In this document: in pieces, positions 35,319-47,889 of the stretch | How positions within the stretch are numbered: the stretch's first letter is position 1 | How the letters are laid out: every line of letters begins with the position of its first letter | From: Calendula officinalis | Lineage: Eukaryota; Streptophyta; Magnoliopsida; Asterales; Asteraceae | Direction: 5' to 3' | Length of the DNA: 64,000 nt | Assembly (NCBI GenBank): GCA_963853835.1 | Contig: OY970825.1 | Span: forward strand, 33,057,670 to 33,121,669 | Made by a program: the position numbers and the translations under genes | The notes under the pieces: generated by a model | Database searches by the model: none | Told to the model about the DNA's origin: nothing | The model's input: the letters and a program-made list of their open reading frames with translations, nothing else

Positions 35319-36002
35319 TAGGGGTGTCAATCGGGTTTGTCGGGTCGGGTTAGGCTCTTATCGGGTCGGGTCGTCGGGTTTTGAGGTAAAAAGGTCTAAC
35401 CCAAAACCCGACCCTATAAGGAATCGGGTTAGTTGGGTTCGGGTTGGTCGGGTTTCGGGTTTATCGGGTTGACCCGATCGGGTTGATCGGGTCACACATA
35501 AGCTTTGATTCTAAGGAAAAAAGAAGCAAAATTTAAGCACATGGTTTAAATTTAAGCAAAATTTATGGTCATATCTACCTAGTATTACTGACCTGTGAGA
35601 CATAATAAGATTATTATGCATATGGTAACTCATAATTGTGCATGTCGAAAGTGTAAGAACCGTCGTAAAGCAGATCATGAACAAAATTGCTTATCTAAGC
35701 TATCAATTCCTCATTAGATGGAAGGCAACTTAATACATTTACATTTAAAGGAGAAAACATATGTAGAAAATATTTTAAATTTTAAAGAAAAAATATTTAA
35801 ATTTGAATCGGGTCTAATCGGGTCACCCGAAACCCGATAAAAGTATGCAATCCTACCCGATACCCGACCCGATATTAAAGTCGGGTTTGTCGGGTCGGGT
35901 TTAAAAACCCGATATTAATATATGACCCAAATACACCCGACCCGAATAGCATAATCGGGTTCGGGTTTGGGTCGGGTCGGATTGACCCTTTTGACACCCC
36001 TA
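35319..36002. mobile_element. hAT-like MITE with GGGTCGGGT repeats, 8-bp TSD
   Basis: The ends are TAGGGGTGTCAA and its inverse TTGACACCCCTA. The flanks are a perfect 8-bp duplication ataatgtc (35311-35318 and 36003-36010). Both subterminal zones contain many CGGGTCGGGTT / AACCCGACCCG repeats in opposite orientation. No ORF. Confidence 0.85.
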
Positions 36003-36497
36003 ATAATGTCACTGATTATAGTTCGATCTTATGTTATTTATTTATCAAACGATTGCGGTTTGTTATTATGGGAAATTCGTTTTGTATAGATGTACCAATT
36101 AACTGATGATTTGACTTGAAAGGATCTTAACATGGTAGAATAAGAGATATGCAAATGCAACACTTAAAGATTTTGATCTAAATTTTATTTTCTGGTTGCA
36201 GAAAAATTGGTTTCAAAAGTTGTGTAGGTCAAGTTATTAACCACCTTGAAAAAATTTAGGATTTTTTATATCTGTTTTAGCCTGTCGTTTTAACTTAATT
36301 TTTACGACTTCATGAAATATTATTAAGTGTTTATTAGTCACCCATGATTTATCACGAGTTATAGGCTAGTATATTATTAAATGAGAGTTAAAATTGACAA
36401 AAGAGAACCCCACATGTACAACACAACGAAACGGAAATAAATAAATTGAGTTTTAAAAGTGTAATGAACAGTGACAATTGTATGCTTATTGTATATA

Positions 36498-36807
36498 CTT
36501 CCTCCGTATCAAAATAAGTGACACAAATTGGCTTACACGTTTTTGAGGTAAATGATTAAAGTAGATGTTAAAATATATTAAAGTACATAATTAGTGGAGA
36601 ATGGGTCTCACTTTCCTTGAATAAAGTGATATTAATGAGTTTTAAAAGTAAAAGTAAGGGTATAAGGGAAATTTCACTTTATTAAAGTGGATAGTTAGTG
36701 GGTATGGGTCCCATTATTTTTACCAAATAAAGAAAGTTTTCAAAGTGTGTCACTTATTTTGATACACCCCAAAATGGAAAGTGTCACTTATTTTGATATG
36801 GAGGAAG
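36498..36807. mobile_element. Stowaway MITE
   Basis: CTTCCTCCGTATCAAAATAA and its inverse ending TATGGAGGAAG are TIRs of about 27 bp. TA flanks both sides (36496-36497 and 36808-36809). Length 310 bp. Confidence 0.85.
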
Positions 36808-36809
36808 TA

Positions 36810-37848
36810 CTTATCACAATTATCACAATAAGTGATACATTTAGAAGATCACGGAGTTTGAGGCAAAAGATTAAAGTATGATTAAAATATATTAAAGTAT
36901 GATTAAAATATATTAAAGTATGATTAAAATATATTAAAGTAGATAACTAGTGGATGATGAGTCTCACTTTTCTTAAATAAAGTAATATTAATTAGTTTTA
37001 AAAGTAAAATCAGTGTTTTAAGAACCGGGTTGAACCGGCCGGTCCGACCGGTTCAACCGGAATTTTGATCAGACATCGATCCTACTCAAGCGGCCCAATT
37101 ATGTAAAACCTGACCGGGCAAAACTCGGCCGGTTTGGTCAACAAAAAGGTTCAACCGGCGAACCGGACTCTTGGACCAATAAGCCTTTTAACAAGTATTC
37201 CGCATTATCTAGCTTTATAGTCGATATAAGGGAACCAAGAAAGATCCTTGGACCAATGTGGGATACAAGTTATAGGTGGAAATGGGCAAGCTGATGCTTG
37301 TATTTTATAGTGGAAGGGATTTCGTTAGATAATGTGTTCTGGGCGATGTGGGACTTATTGTAAGGAAGCCTGCAACATCCTTCGACATTGTTCAAAACAT
37401 ATATTCATCATAAATATGCACTTCGTATATTTAAATTGTGTTTCGGTTTTGGAACATTTACCTTTCGAGTCTGTAAATTTTAGTACTAAAACTTCAATTC
37501 TCTTAAATCTTTAACAAGAAATTGATAGATTATTTCATTTCAAATTTATCATAGTTGTTTTGTAACTTATATACACCTTATATTGTTAACTTATTACATA
37601 TATACTTAATAATACTATAGTCCGGTTCAACTGGTCCGACCGGTTCGACCGTTTTTTAAGTCGCCGTCTGGTCCGATTTAAAATCCGGGTTTTAAAACAT
37701 TGAGTAAAAGTAAGGGTATAAGTATAATTTTACTTTATTAAAGTGGTTAGTTAGTGGAAGTTGAGTCCCACATTTTTGTTAAATAAGATAACTTTTAAAA
37801 TATACCACTTATTGTGAAATACTAATAAATAGAAATATACGGAGGAAG
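36810..37848. mobile_element. Second Stowaway-like MITE, interrupted by a hAT element
   Basis: The arms resemble the adjacent Stowaway MITE: ATCACAATAAGTGATAC near 36826, and ACCACTTATTGTG near 37803 followed by GGAGGAAGTA at 37841-37850. The interior (TTTTAAAAGTAAAAGTAAGG...) is the same as in the neighbour except for the inserted hAT element. The region around 36866-36940 has a duplicated TATGATTAAAATATATTAAAG segment. Confidence 0.6.
37011..37702. mobile_element. hAT-like MITE nested in the Stowaway MITE
   Basis: It starts CAGTGTTTTAAGAACCGGG and ends CCGGGTTTTAAAACATTG (inverted). The flanks agtaaaat (37003-37010) and agtaaaag (37703-37710) are an 8-bp TSD with one mismatch. The empty site is preserved in the sister MITE around 36644-36660. 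Both ends carry ACCGGTTC / GACCGG repeats in inverse orientation. Confidence 0.8.
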
Positions 37849-37989
37849 TATAAGATAATAATTCATACATAATTATGAGAATCACTAATCACCTCTTATA
37901 TTTATCTCACACATTCTAATCTTAGTATTCTCATTACAAACCAAACGCACCAGTAATTACAGCCAAGCTTCCTAATTTTAACCCATTTC

Positions 37990-38429
37990 CTCACCGTCAG
38001 CATTCAGAAATCCCCAAATTGGACCCAACGTAGACGCCTAGTTGAATCTTTCACTAAAATCCCCCTTTTTCGTTCTCTCCAATCTTTCCTTAATTCTTAA
38101 ATCTCTACCAACACGTATTCATTTTCATAATTTTTCTGCCAAATTTATTGTATTGTTGTTTTTTCATCCCTAATCCAATTAACATAATCGTCGGCCACGT
38201 CTTGTATTGCGTTTCCAAGCTCGCGATTGACTCAGGCTGTTGGTGAGTTTGATTAGTTATTTCCAGTAAATTAGTTAGGTTTTTTTTTATTATATTCTGA
38301 TTATTATGATCAATTATAGCCTTATAGGTGTATCAATTTAGGTCGACCTGTAAGTTTATGCAAATTTGGGGTTTTAAGCTAATTTTTTTTTTGTTTTTAG
38401 CAGGAGAGAGCTGAACTGTTTATGATGAT
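37990..38429 (+). promoter_or_regulatory. Probable 5' UTR and leader intron of the SAC3A-like gene
   Basis: A C/T-rich leader ends with GGCTGTTG|GTGAGT at 38242, and an intron (38243-38400, ending TTTTTAG) separates it from the exon that contains the ATG. The transcription start cannot be fixed from sequence; the CT-rich tract at 38050-38100 suggests it lies nearby. Confidence 0.5.
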
Positions 38430-38433
38430 ATGA
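38422..38433 (+). other. Minimal upstream ORF overlapping the SAC3A-like start
   Basis: ATG ATG ATA TGA at 38422-38433 encodes three residues, out of frame with the main start. Its stop overlaps the main ATG-ATG pair at 38430-38435. Such an arrangement could favour reinitiation or leaky scanning; that is inference. Confidence 0.5.
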
Positions 38434-41400
38434 TGAATCAAGGAGGAATAACTGACACCATGACCACACTAGATTCAAATATTTCACTTGAGGTAGGTAT
38501 TTAACTCTTTTTTGGTTATTGTAATTGTGTACAAATATTTTTTATTCCTTACTGTTGTTAGTATATCGCTTATATAAGATAGGTTATAACTTATACTTGA
38601 TCAAAATTATCAATTATGTTTGAATAATTAATAATTTGTGATTGGTATTTCTACAAGTCTATTAGGTTTAGTAATCGGATACTCCAATTATCACTTACAC
38701 AAAATGCAGGCAGAAAAAAACCATGTGAAATTTGCATAGCCTTATTTTGATCATTTCCATTCTATATCTTAGCTTGCTTGATTATTGATTTATGATTATG
38801 GTGTATTTTGAGTTTTCAACTAACACCATTTTTTATTTCTTTTTTTATTTTTTTTAGCATCATGCTGTTGATCCGAGCCATCCACAAGCACCATCTTATT
38901 ATGTCCCACCTGCTGCAACCGTTTCAAATTCTGGTGCAACTAATTTAGAATATTCCAATTATGCATCATACCCAAACAATGATCCATACGGATACCCAAA
39001 CACAAATTATTCATCTTACTATAATAATTATCAACAGCAACCAACAAATCAATCATACCCTCAGCAACAACCAAATCAATCATACCCACAGCAACAAGCA
39101 AGTCAAAGTCAAAGTCAACCATACGGTCAACCATCAGTAGCTTATCAAACAACAGGTGCTCCTTATCAGCCTATTAATTCCTCATTTCAGAATACAGGGT
39201 CCTATGCGGGTCCCACCAATTATTCAACAACTTATTACAATCCTGGTGATTATCAGACAAATACTGGCGGTTATCCAAATTACAATCAGAATCAAAATCA
39301 AAATCAAAATCAAAATCAAAATCAAAATCAAAATCAAACAAACACGTGGAATCAAGGAAGCTATGCAAGTTACAATCATCAATATCCAAACTATAGTGCA
39401 GAATCTAACGGTGGTTATAATGGTCAAACTGTTCCTGCAGTTGGTCAATATCAACAACCAGATTATAAACAATGGGCAGATTATTATAGCCAAACAGAAG
39501 TCACGTGTGCTCCTGGAACAGAAAATACAAATCCAACTAGTTTGGTGCCTTCAGTTCCTGCTGTTTCAAGCAGTTATTCTGATCCAAACAGCCACCAATC
39601 TTGGAGACCGGAATCTGAGTTACCCTCAGTTCAGGTTTGGGGATTGTTTTTACTTTTTACTGTATAATTTTGTGTATTTTTACTGTTATTGTGCAGTTTG
39701 TTATATCGAGCATCTTCATATTTTGCTAATTATAAATGGTTTAAATTTTGTTGTTTCTGTAGTGTTGACCTGGTCAAATCTAGGTATTTTTCAGGTACTA
39801 AAGTATTTTATGATTTTGTTCTCAGCCTAGTGCACAAATTAACAATATCCATGAAGGATATTGGAAACAAGGTGGTCAAAGTCAAACTTACCACGTTAAT
39901 TCCGTACAACCAAACTATCAAAAACCTGCAGATCTAAACCCTAATCCTGTAATCCCCCAAAATCATCAAAATCTTGAAATTTCTCAATTTCCAAATGTAC
40001 AATCTTCATCTTCTCAAGTGGTGGCCCACAATTATCAACAATTTTTACCACCGCCACCACCACTACCTCAAACGGGCCCACCTTTTGATTCAGCCCGTGT
40101 AAACAACGTGCAGATTCCAACAAACCCTAGAATTTCTTCCAATTTGCCCAAAATTAATAATACTACAAAACCATCTTATATTAGTGTCTCACTTCCAAAG
40201 AATAATGATAATGCATCATCACATGCTGATTCTTCTTCACTCAAGGTGAGACTAGATCGAGAAAATATGCATTTCGTCCCTCGCCTTTTATTTGTTACAC
40301 AAATAGTCCCTCATTTTAAAACTTGTAACATCAACAGTCCCTAATTCAGAAACTGCCCCTATAAACTTAAGGGACTTTTTTTTTGCTTTAGGGGCCATTG
40401 GTGTTACATGTTTCAGAATTAGGGACTATTCGTGTTATAAAAAAATTCAAGGGACGGAATCCATAATTTCAAACCAATCACAGGGGTATTTATGTAATTT
40501 ACTCTTTTTATTTCTTGCAGCCTGGTACACTTCCTAAATCACTTCGTGGATATGTAGAAAGAGCTTTGGCCCGTTGCAAAGATGACAGGCAGCTTGTCAA
40601 GATATCCTGAAAGAGGTAATAAATAACTACTTTTAACTGAAATTTCTGTTTAATTTGAAGTTTTTTATTTGGTAATATCATGTTGTGTTATTACTTTTGA
40701 TGATTATATTTGATTATTTTCAGGTTATTACTAAGGCAAGTACTGATGGAACTCTTTCTACACGAGACTGGGATACTGAACCCCTTTTCCCGATTCCTAA
40801 CTCTGATGATGTCATTAATAATGCGTATGCTGCTTCTCTTATGTTTTATTTATTTATTATTTTTCGAGTAAATTACATAAATTGTACCAGTAGTCTTCCA
40901 AATTCTATGATTTTGTCCCTATACTTATAATTTCGTTTTTTTTTGTCCCTGTATTTTTTAATTTTATGATTTTTGTCCTTGTAGTCTTCGTATTTCACTT
41001 TTTTCCGTCCATTTTAACCTAAAATGACCAAAATACCCTTGTAAATAATGTTTCTTATTTTTAATCCTTTTCTCTTTCTTGTAAAAAATAATTAAAAACA
41101 ATTGAAAAAATTAGAAAAAATATTTATAAGGGTATTTTGGTCGTTTTAGGTAAAAATTGACGAAAAAAATGAAATTTGAAGACCATAAGGACAAAAATCA
41201 CGACATTGAAAGTATAGGGATAAAATCGTAGAATTTGAAAGATCACAGGGACAATTTGTGCAATTTTATATATTTTATGGTCAGTTTTTTAAACCCCTAT
41301 TTTGTGGTTGCATTTTGCATAGTTCAACTACTCCATCATCATTGGTGAAGAGTAGAAGAAGTCCAAGTAGGCGTACAAAAAGTAGGTGGGAGCCTTTACC

Positions 41401-43422
41401 CGAAGAAAAGCCCGTTGAAAAACAACCACCTTTTACTCCCAATAGTGGGCCCGTTCATAGCAACGAAAGGGATAAACAGGTTTATTTATTTATTTATCTT
41501 TTTCATATTTGCTAGTTAATATAGGGTTCTTGTTTTGATTATTATAATTAGGGGTTGCAAATGGACGGGTTGGGCTCATGAGGTAACGGGCCATAATGAG
41601 TTCGGGTCAAAATTGACATATTTTTTTTATTTATTTCTATTTTTGTGCAGTTTTCAACTGGAAAACCAGAAAACAAATTCAGCAACCTTAAATTCTATTT
41701 ATCAAATCAAAAAGAAACAAACAGGCCAGCTAAAAGACAAAACATTGGCAATAATCAGATTGGATCCAACCAAAATGCTGACTCATCAAGTGATAGTGAT
41801 AAAGAACAAAGCTTAACTGCATATTATGCAAGTGCAATAACACTTGCAGATTCACCAGAAGAAAGAAAAAGACGAGAATTTCGGTCAAAACGTTTTGAAA
41901 AAAATCATGGAAAACAATCAGCATCATCTATTCTTTCAAAAACCAAAAACGTGTATAAACGGCCTGCTTTAATAAATAAAACAAATAATAATAGTTTGGA
42001 TGATGGTGTAACTGCCAGCAGGGTGGTTGAAGATATTGATTGGGATTCTTTGACAGTTAAAGGAACTTGTCAAGAAATTGAAAAACGTTACTTGCGTCTC
42101 ACATCTGCCCCTGATCCTGCAACTGTAAGTGATTTTTTATTTATTAATTTTTTTGAAATAATAAAATAATTAATATGAAAAGTAAATATTAATACTTTTG
42201 CAGGTAAGAGCAGAGGAAGTACTGGAAAAAGCTTTGGTTATGGTTAAAAATTCTCAAAAAAACTATCTTTATAAATGTGACCAGTTGAAATCTATTAGGC
42301 AAGATCTTACAGTACAACGAATACGCAATGAGTTAACCGCCAAGGTATACATTTTACTAAAAAAATTATATAAACTTTATTGAAAATTTGAAAAATATAA
42401 AGAGTTATTTAACAAATGTATTTTTATATAATTCAGGTCTATGAAACTCATGCACGATTAGCAATAGAAGCTGGAGATTTATCCGAGTATAATCAGGTTT
42501 GTGTTTTTCGTGTTTCGTTATTTAGTTAGACTTATTTATTTATTTACAAAAAAAAATATTTTATAATTTTATTGGTCTTGCAGTGTCAGTCACAGTTGCA
42601 AAGCCTTTATGGTGAAGGAATTAAGGGATGCCATATGGAATTTTCTGCATATAATTTACTTTGTATTATCTTGCACTCAAATAACAACAGAGATCTTTTA
42701 TCAGCAATGTCTAGGTTTTTTAACATTTTATTATTTATATATTTATCTTTCAGTGAATAAATAAATATTAAAATTTGTTTTTTTAGATTATCAATCGAAT
42801 CAAGGAAAGATGAAGGTGTAAAACATGCTCTTGCAGTTCGTGCAGCTGTCACATCTGGAAATTATGTATTGTTCTTTACATTATACAACAATGCTCCAAA
42901 TCTAAATACATGTCTTATGGGTAAGCTTCCATTACTTGACCCGTTTACTTACAAACGGGTCGGGTCGGCCCATATGGATTTTTACAATATTATTGTCGTT
43001 TTGTGCAGATCTTTATGTTGAAAAGATGAGATATGCAGCTGTAAAATGTATGACCCGTTCATACCGCCCAACACTCCCAGTATCTTATGTGGCTCAGATC
43101 CTTGGTTTTCAACCGTTGGATCAAAATGAAAAAGATCCAACAAAGTTGGAGGAGTGCACAGAATGGTTAAAGGCTCATGGTGCGTGTCTTGTAGTGGATA
43201 ATTCAGGAGAAATGATGCTTGATGCTAAGGTATGTATGTTTTAATTGTGAATACTCTTTAGTCACTGTGGTCAAACGGGCCGGGTCGACCCGCAAACACT
43301 TTTTTTTTATTCATGTCCAGGCTTCTATGGCTTCTTTATTCATGCCGGAACCAGATGATGCAGTGTCGCATGGAGATGCCAGCCTGGCGGTTAATGATTT
43401 TTTGACCCGTTCGTTATCATAA
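38430..43422 (+). CDS. SAC3/GANP/THP3 family protein, SAC3A-like, with a frameshift in exon 4
   Basis: Coding exons: 38430-38492, 38858-39634, 39826-40245, 40521-40615, 40724-40824, 41323-41479, 41651-42124, 42204-42344, 42437-42496, 42584-42714, 42787-42920, 43009-43229 and 43321-43422, all GT-AG. The N-terminus MMNQGG leads into a Gln/Asn/Tyr/Pro-rich region containing an (NQ)n run (about 39283-39338). Next come KQWADYYSQTE, the conserved DWDTEPLFP and a basic KRREFRSKRF segment. The C-terminal SAC3/GANP domain (CQEIEKRYLRLTSAP, IRQDLTVQRI, YGEGIKGCHMEF, YAAVKCMTRSYRP) ends NDFLTRSLS. Family members act in nuclear mRNA processing/export complexes. Exon 4 is 95 nt, although the flanking phases require a multiple of three. 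In frame it meets TGA at 40608-40610, about 449 codons in. All other exons are intact, so this may be a recent null allele or a sequence error. Confidence 0.85.
40246..40520. mobile_element. Degenerate MITE in SAC3A-like intron 3
   Basis: The intron consists largely of repeats such as TTAGGGACTATTCGTG and TAGTCCCTCA in inverse orientation. It ends ATGTAATTTACTC, the terminus shared by the Mutator-like MITEs of this window. The left end is decayed and no TSD is evident. Confidence 0.45.
40866..41269. mobile_element. Mutator-like MITE in SAC3A-like intron 5
   Basis: The left end GAGTAAATTACATAAATTG is mirrored at about 41247-41269. Repeated TTTTTGTCC blocks on the left are complemented by GGACAAAA blocks on the right. 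It is of the same terminal family as the 7576-8833 foldback. It lies wholly within the intron and leaves both splice sites intact. Confidence 0.6.
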
Positions 43423-45815
43423 GCATCCTGCCTGACCCGACCCGACCCGCTGTGAAACCTGTAGCAAAACTAACGTGTGGATCCTTGAAACTGGCCTGGA
43501 ATTTATACAAGGTGTGGTTTTGATAAGGGGATCGAAAGTGTGTGATCAAATATAGGAAAAAGATGAGTGAGTTGATATCGATGTAATTTGTTATGCTGTT
43601 TTAATTTATAAATTTAGATCTTCATTCTTTTCTGTTTTTGTGGATAAAGTTATTGTGTTAGTTTTAAATTTTGATAATGACAACCTTAAGAGACATGTTA
43701 AGAGAGGTATACGTTAAATAGTGGTACTTTATGGTACATACGTTGGTTATTAGATAATTATTGCATTTGGTGGTTGAGGTACCATGTTTATAGCATGAAA
43801 ATAATAGTTGCAAATAGCTATGAGGGTTGTCATTAGCTTTTTTAGGATGATTAAAATTTTTAGATATTAAGTTTGAATTTAAAAAAAAAAAAATCATTTT
43901 TGCTTAAAGATGCGGGAAGCATTCATATTTCATTTTAAAATTTTTGAATATTTGCTTTAATAAAAAGTATATCTATTTTATAGATACATTCAAAGAAATA
44001 AATATATTTTATTAGGTGTTTAATACACATTTAATAAGTTGACTGGTTTGATTCGTTTGACCTAATCAAACCATAAATATGCTTAACCTATTTAATTAAA
44101 TTAGTTATATAGTTTAGATTGAAGGTAAATATGTTAGAGTTGAGATATCTGACTTATGTATGTAAAATAATTTATGTTAAATGTTTTTGACCCGCTAAAT
44201 ATAAATAAAATTTCTAAACCCAACCTGAATTGTGAGCTCCTGTGCTAGTGTGCTACATCCTCGGTGTAGCTAACATTTACCCTTTATGTATAACAAGAAA
44301 ATGAAATCCATATGGTTTATGAAATAGAAATATAATGAAATTATAAACTAAAAAAAACGTTTACTTACGTGACTAAATTAATCTCTTTTGCTAAACATCC
44401 GACATTCATGTTTATTAAATTTCTTTCATAAACTCTATATATTTCTAATGAACTTAAAAAATGAAATAAAATTCACGTGCAAAACTCATGATATTATCCC
44501 TTCTTTTACAAGATTTAGTATTTCGAACAAGGTGTACTTCATTTTCATACAACTCAAAGTAGGTATAGACATTAAAAAACCTTCGTAAACATAACAGAAA
44601 GGGAATGACGTACACATAAATGATATCAAAGTCCGTTCGAAATCTGATTTATGTTTTGACATCATGGGAAACTGTTCGTAATTCGGTTAATATATTAGCG
44701 ATGTTGTTATTCGATTTTGACTCAATTCAGTTAATCTTGCCTATTTTACTTAAGAATTGTATTGTTATTGTCAATATCATTGGGTCATCGTGATTTTTGT
44801 TTGAAATACGATCAGAAGAAAAAGGTGTCGCTTTGATGTTCACTCGCATTAAAAAACATTAACAATTGTAAGGTTTTTTATTAACCTCATAAGGTGTAAT
44901 TAGCATCAAGCCGGAAAAACAAAAAAAAAATCTAAAATACTATACAACTCATATAAAACAACATGAAGTATTATCTAATCAAAATGTAAAGTTTAAAATG
45001 TCATAATTAATGTTAAATCCACAAAAAGATTGTAGTCAAGGATTTAAAGTTATATCCACCAAACATAATATTATAATATTATTCAATAAGATCAAAGATC
45101 GAAAAATCCATCATCTTTGGTCGCTCTATCTTCATCCCACAAGGCAACTTCAAATGAAAAGTAAAGCCTTAATTTGTCTTTTATATGATCAAAAAATAAA
45201 ATAAAAATTAACAAATCACATAATCGCCTCAGACTGCATCGGACCGCCTCGCTCATCTGAGGCGTACGTTTCAATCATAATAACTGAGGCTCCCCGCCTC
45301 ATATGTGTTTTACTCCGCCTCGCCTTGACCACTTTTTAAAACTATGCTCATAAGTAATTAACAACTCCTGCTGGTTAACTATAACCTTTTTATACTAAAA
45401 GTTATACGTTGATCTTATATGGATTGGTTTGACTGATCATGATTATGTTTTTACATAAAAGAACATGAATCGAAACGAAATGAAACCATGTTTTTACATA
45501 AAAGAACATGAATATTTTAGTTTGAGTAACTAGTTTTGCAGACTGTCTAGAAACTTGTTTAGGTTTTTGAGCGATTATGTTTAAAATCTGCTTTGACTAG
45601 TTTAAATAATTGTATACGAGGCTTTTCAGAAGGTTTCGTGATCAATCCCTATGAGCAAAAACAATAACCCCTATGGTCACGAAATTCATATGCACATACT
45701 CCAGACTAGCTGCAAAGCGGGTGGTCGCGCGCCCTGAAATTATTTGGAACGATTCGAGACCAGGTTAAAAAGAAATTGTATATCTACTAACTTTGTGACT
45801 AGTTTCCATTACTAA
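43423..45815. other. 3' flank of the SAC3A-like gene and gene-free stretch
   Basis: The first 150-200 bases are probably the 3' UTR. Beyond that the sequence is AT-rich with no recognised gene. A short GCCTCAGACTG / CAGTTATTATG... region at 45220-45340 with repeated GCCTC/GAGGC words may be a MITE fragment. Around 45640-45770 there is weak protein-like character on the plus strand that I could not identify. Confidence 0.45.
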
Positions 45816-45819
45816 ATGG

Positions 45820-46256
45820 GTGACACTAACATTTATGAACTAGTGACGGCGGACCTTGTCACAATTTAACATAAAATTCAAAATTTATAACTAAGTGACT
45901 ATCTAATGACTACCTATTAGTTTCCAAAGTCCTAACTTAATAGTACTAAGTTATGGCCAAGACTAGTGATGACATTTTCTCTTGTCACTAAATGGTCCTG
46001 AATAGTGACGATTTTTATTCTCATCACTAGATATTCTTGTTAGTGACGACATTTTTTCTAATCACTAATGGTCCAGAATAGTGACGACATGTATTTACTC
46101 ATCACTAAATGGTCTTAAATATTTACGGCATTTTTCTTGTCAATAAATGGTTTTGAAGTGAAGATATGTTTTTCTTCTCAATATATGGTCCTGAATAGTG
46201 ACGAAATATAAGTCGTCACTAAAATTTGATTACTAATGATGATTTTTCTTGCAGTG
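45820..46256. mobile_element. CACTA terminal fragment
   Basis: Six or more repeats of TAGTGACGA(C)ATTTTT...CACTAAATGGTC end with TTTTTCTTGCAGTG, the inverse of the common CACTA terminus CACTGCAAGAAAAA. The opposite end is missing, so this is a truncated element or one subterminal array. Confidence 0.55.
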
Positions 46257-46739
46257 ATTAGATCATTTTTCTCGTAGCTTTTTTATTTTTAAAAAAAAAC
46301 AAATATTCACCCAATTAAACACCATACATATTTCCAACGATACTTGTATTCATATACACTCATGTATTACTAGACTAGAAGCTCTTCAATTAAACATAAC
46401 AAGTTTTCGTGTCATTATAATCTTTTTCTGGTCCAACTTTATTTTATTGTAGTATAGTTTCGTGTCACAAACTCAATCGGGTTTTTTTCCACAGTGAAAT
46501 CTTGTTGTATATCTCTTATCACAACTTTTTCTGTATTAAATTTTAGACAAATTAATTAGACAACTATTAGGTATTGTCCTTTTCATTGACTACAATTATT
46601 TAGACAATTATCCGGAGATAGTTTAATGGTAAAAATTTACGAATAACTTTTTACATGTTACGAGACAAGTTCAACTAATCCACTCATTTGACCTTACCGA
46701 GATTTGAACCTATGAGCTTTAGGTCATGAACTTGGATAA

Positions 46740-47205
46740 TAGGCCTGTAAACGAACCGAACGAACACGAACAGAACTTTTTTCGTGTTCGTTTGTTATGG
46801 AAAAAATGTGTTCGTGAACGGTTCACGAACACTTATCGAACGGAATTTTGTGTTCGTGTTCGTTTGTTAAGAAAATTTAGTGTTCACGAATGGTTCATGA
46901 TGAACGAGGGTAACAACCATAAACGAACACAAACGAACATAAACAAACACAAATGTACACAAACGAACATAAACAAACCCAAACGAACACTAATAAACAA
47001 ACGTAAACAAACGAACACGAACGGATATTCACGAACGTAAACGAACGAACGGGCCTTTGTTCGTGTTCCGTTTGTTTAACTAAACGAACACAAAATCTTG
47101 TTAGTGTTCGTTTGTTTAGCTAAACGAACGAACATAAACGAACTCCCGCCGAACAGTTCACGAACGGTTCGTTGAACGTTCGGTTCGTTTATAGGCATAT
47201 TGGAC
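46740..47205. mobile_element. hAT-like MITE with ACGAACAC repeats
   Basis: TAGGCCTGTAAACGAACCG at the left and its inverse (CGGTTCGTTTATAGGCA) at the right are terminal repeats. The interior contains many AACGAACAC units and their complements GTGTTCGTT. The flanks cttggata and attggaca agree at 6 of 8, so the TSD is tentative. Confidence 0.65.
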
Positions 47206-47889
47206 AACCCCATATCACCAAAACCACCAGGCATATCTTAAGTTTCATATATGTGGTTGACTCTCTTACATCAATTTAGATTTGTTATATCAATTTAGAT
47301 TTACATCACCTCGAGATGATCCAAATATTTGAAGAATGTTAAGCTACACCTAGCACAAAAAGGAACCAAAAAGCGCGTTTTCAGTCTTGCGTACACATTC
47401 GTTTACGGAAGTAGTTGTTAACTTCCCTTTTTCTAACAAAACCGTTGGTTGCTAAAATGTGGACTTTCATCCCTTATGCATGTTTAGTCCCAATGCATCT
47501 AGAAGAAAATATTTACACTTCTTGTGTACGTACTTCTGGTGTCGTTCTAGTTTGACCATTCCCATATTTACAAGAAAACAAAGTTTACGCTAACAAAAGG
47601 TAAATAACAAGTTTCCTCATGAAGATTGATTAAAATTCGTTTCACATTACCCCTAATTTGTGACACACTTCCTTGTTTTGATACATGAATGATGGTAAAG
47701 TTAGGACTCATGATAATATAAAATCAATACATGTGCCCTTTTTTGGTTATTTAGTACCTTGCACGGCACCTAGTATTTGATTGTGAAACTTAAAGTTTGA
47801 ATAGTTAATTGTATTATATATCAAGGTAAATGTTCAAGCCTTCAAGGTAGTCTAAAGATTTTATCTAGTCCCAAGAGATAATTAATAGC
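47206..47889. other. Intergenic, nothing recognised
   Basis: No ORF above 60 codons, no repeat with definable ends and no RNA-gene signal. Confidence 0.5.

Noticed and set aside
39156..39830. 224-codon plus-strand ORF rich in Ile/Lys
   Set aside because: It is an out-of-frame reading of SAC3A-like exon 2; the IK run is the shadow of the NQ repeat.
45640..45770. Possible exon-like protein signal (plus strand)
   Set aside because: In-frame stops and no recognisable family.
46600..46740. tRNA-like GAGATTTGAACCTATGAGC near the hAT-like MITE
   Set aside because: Only a B-box-like word is present; no A box at the right distance and no cloverleaf.
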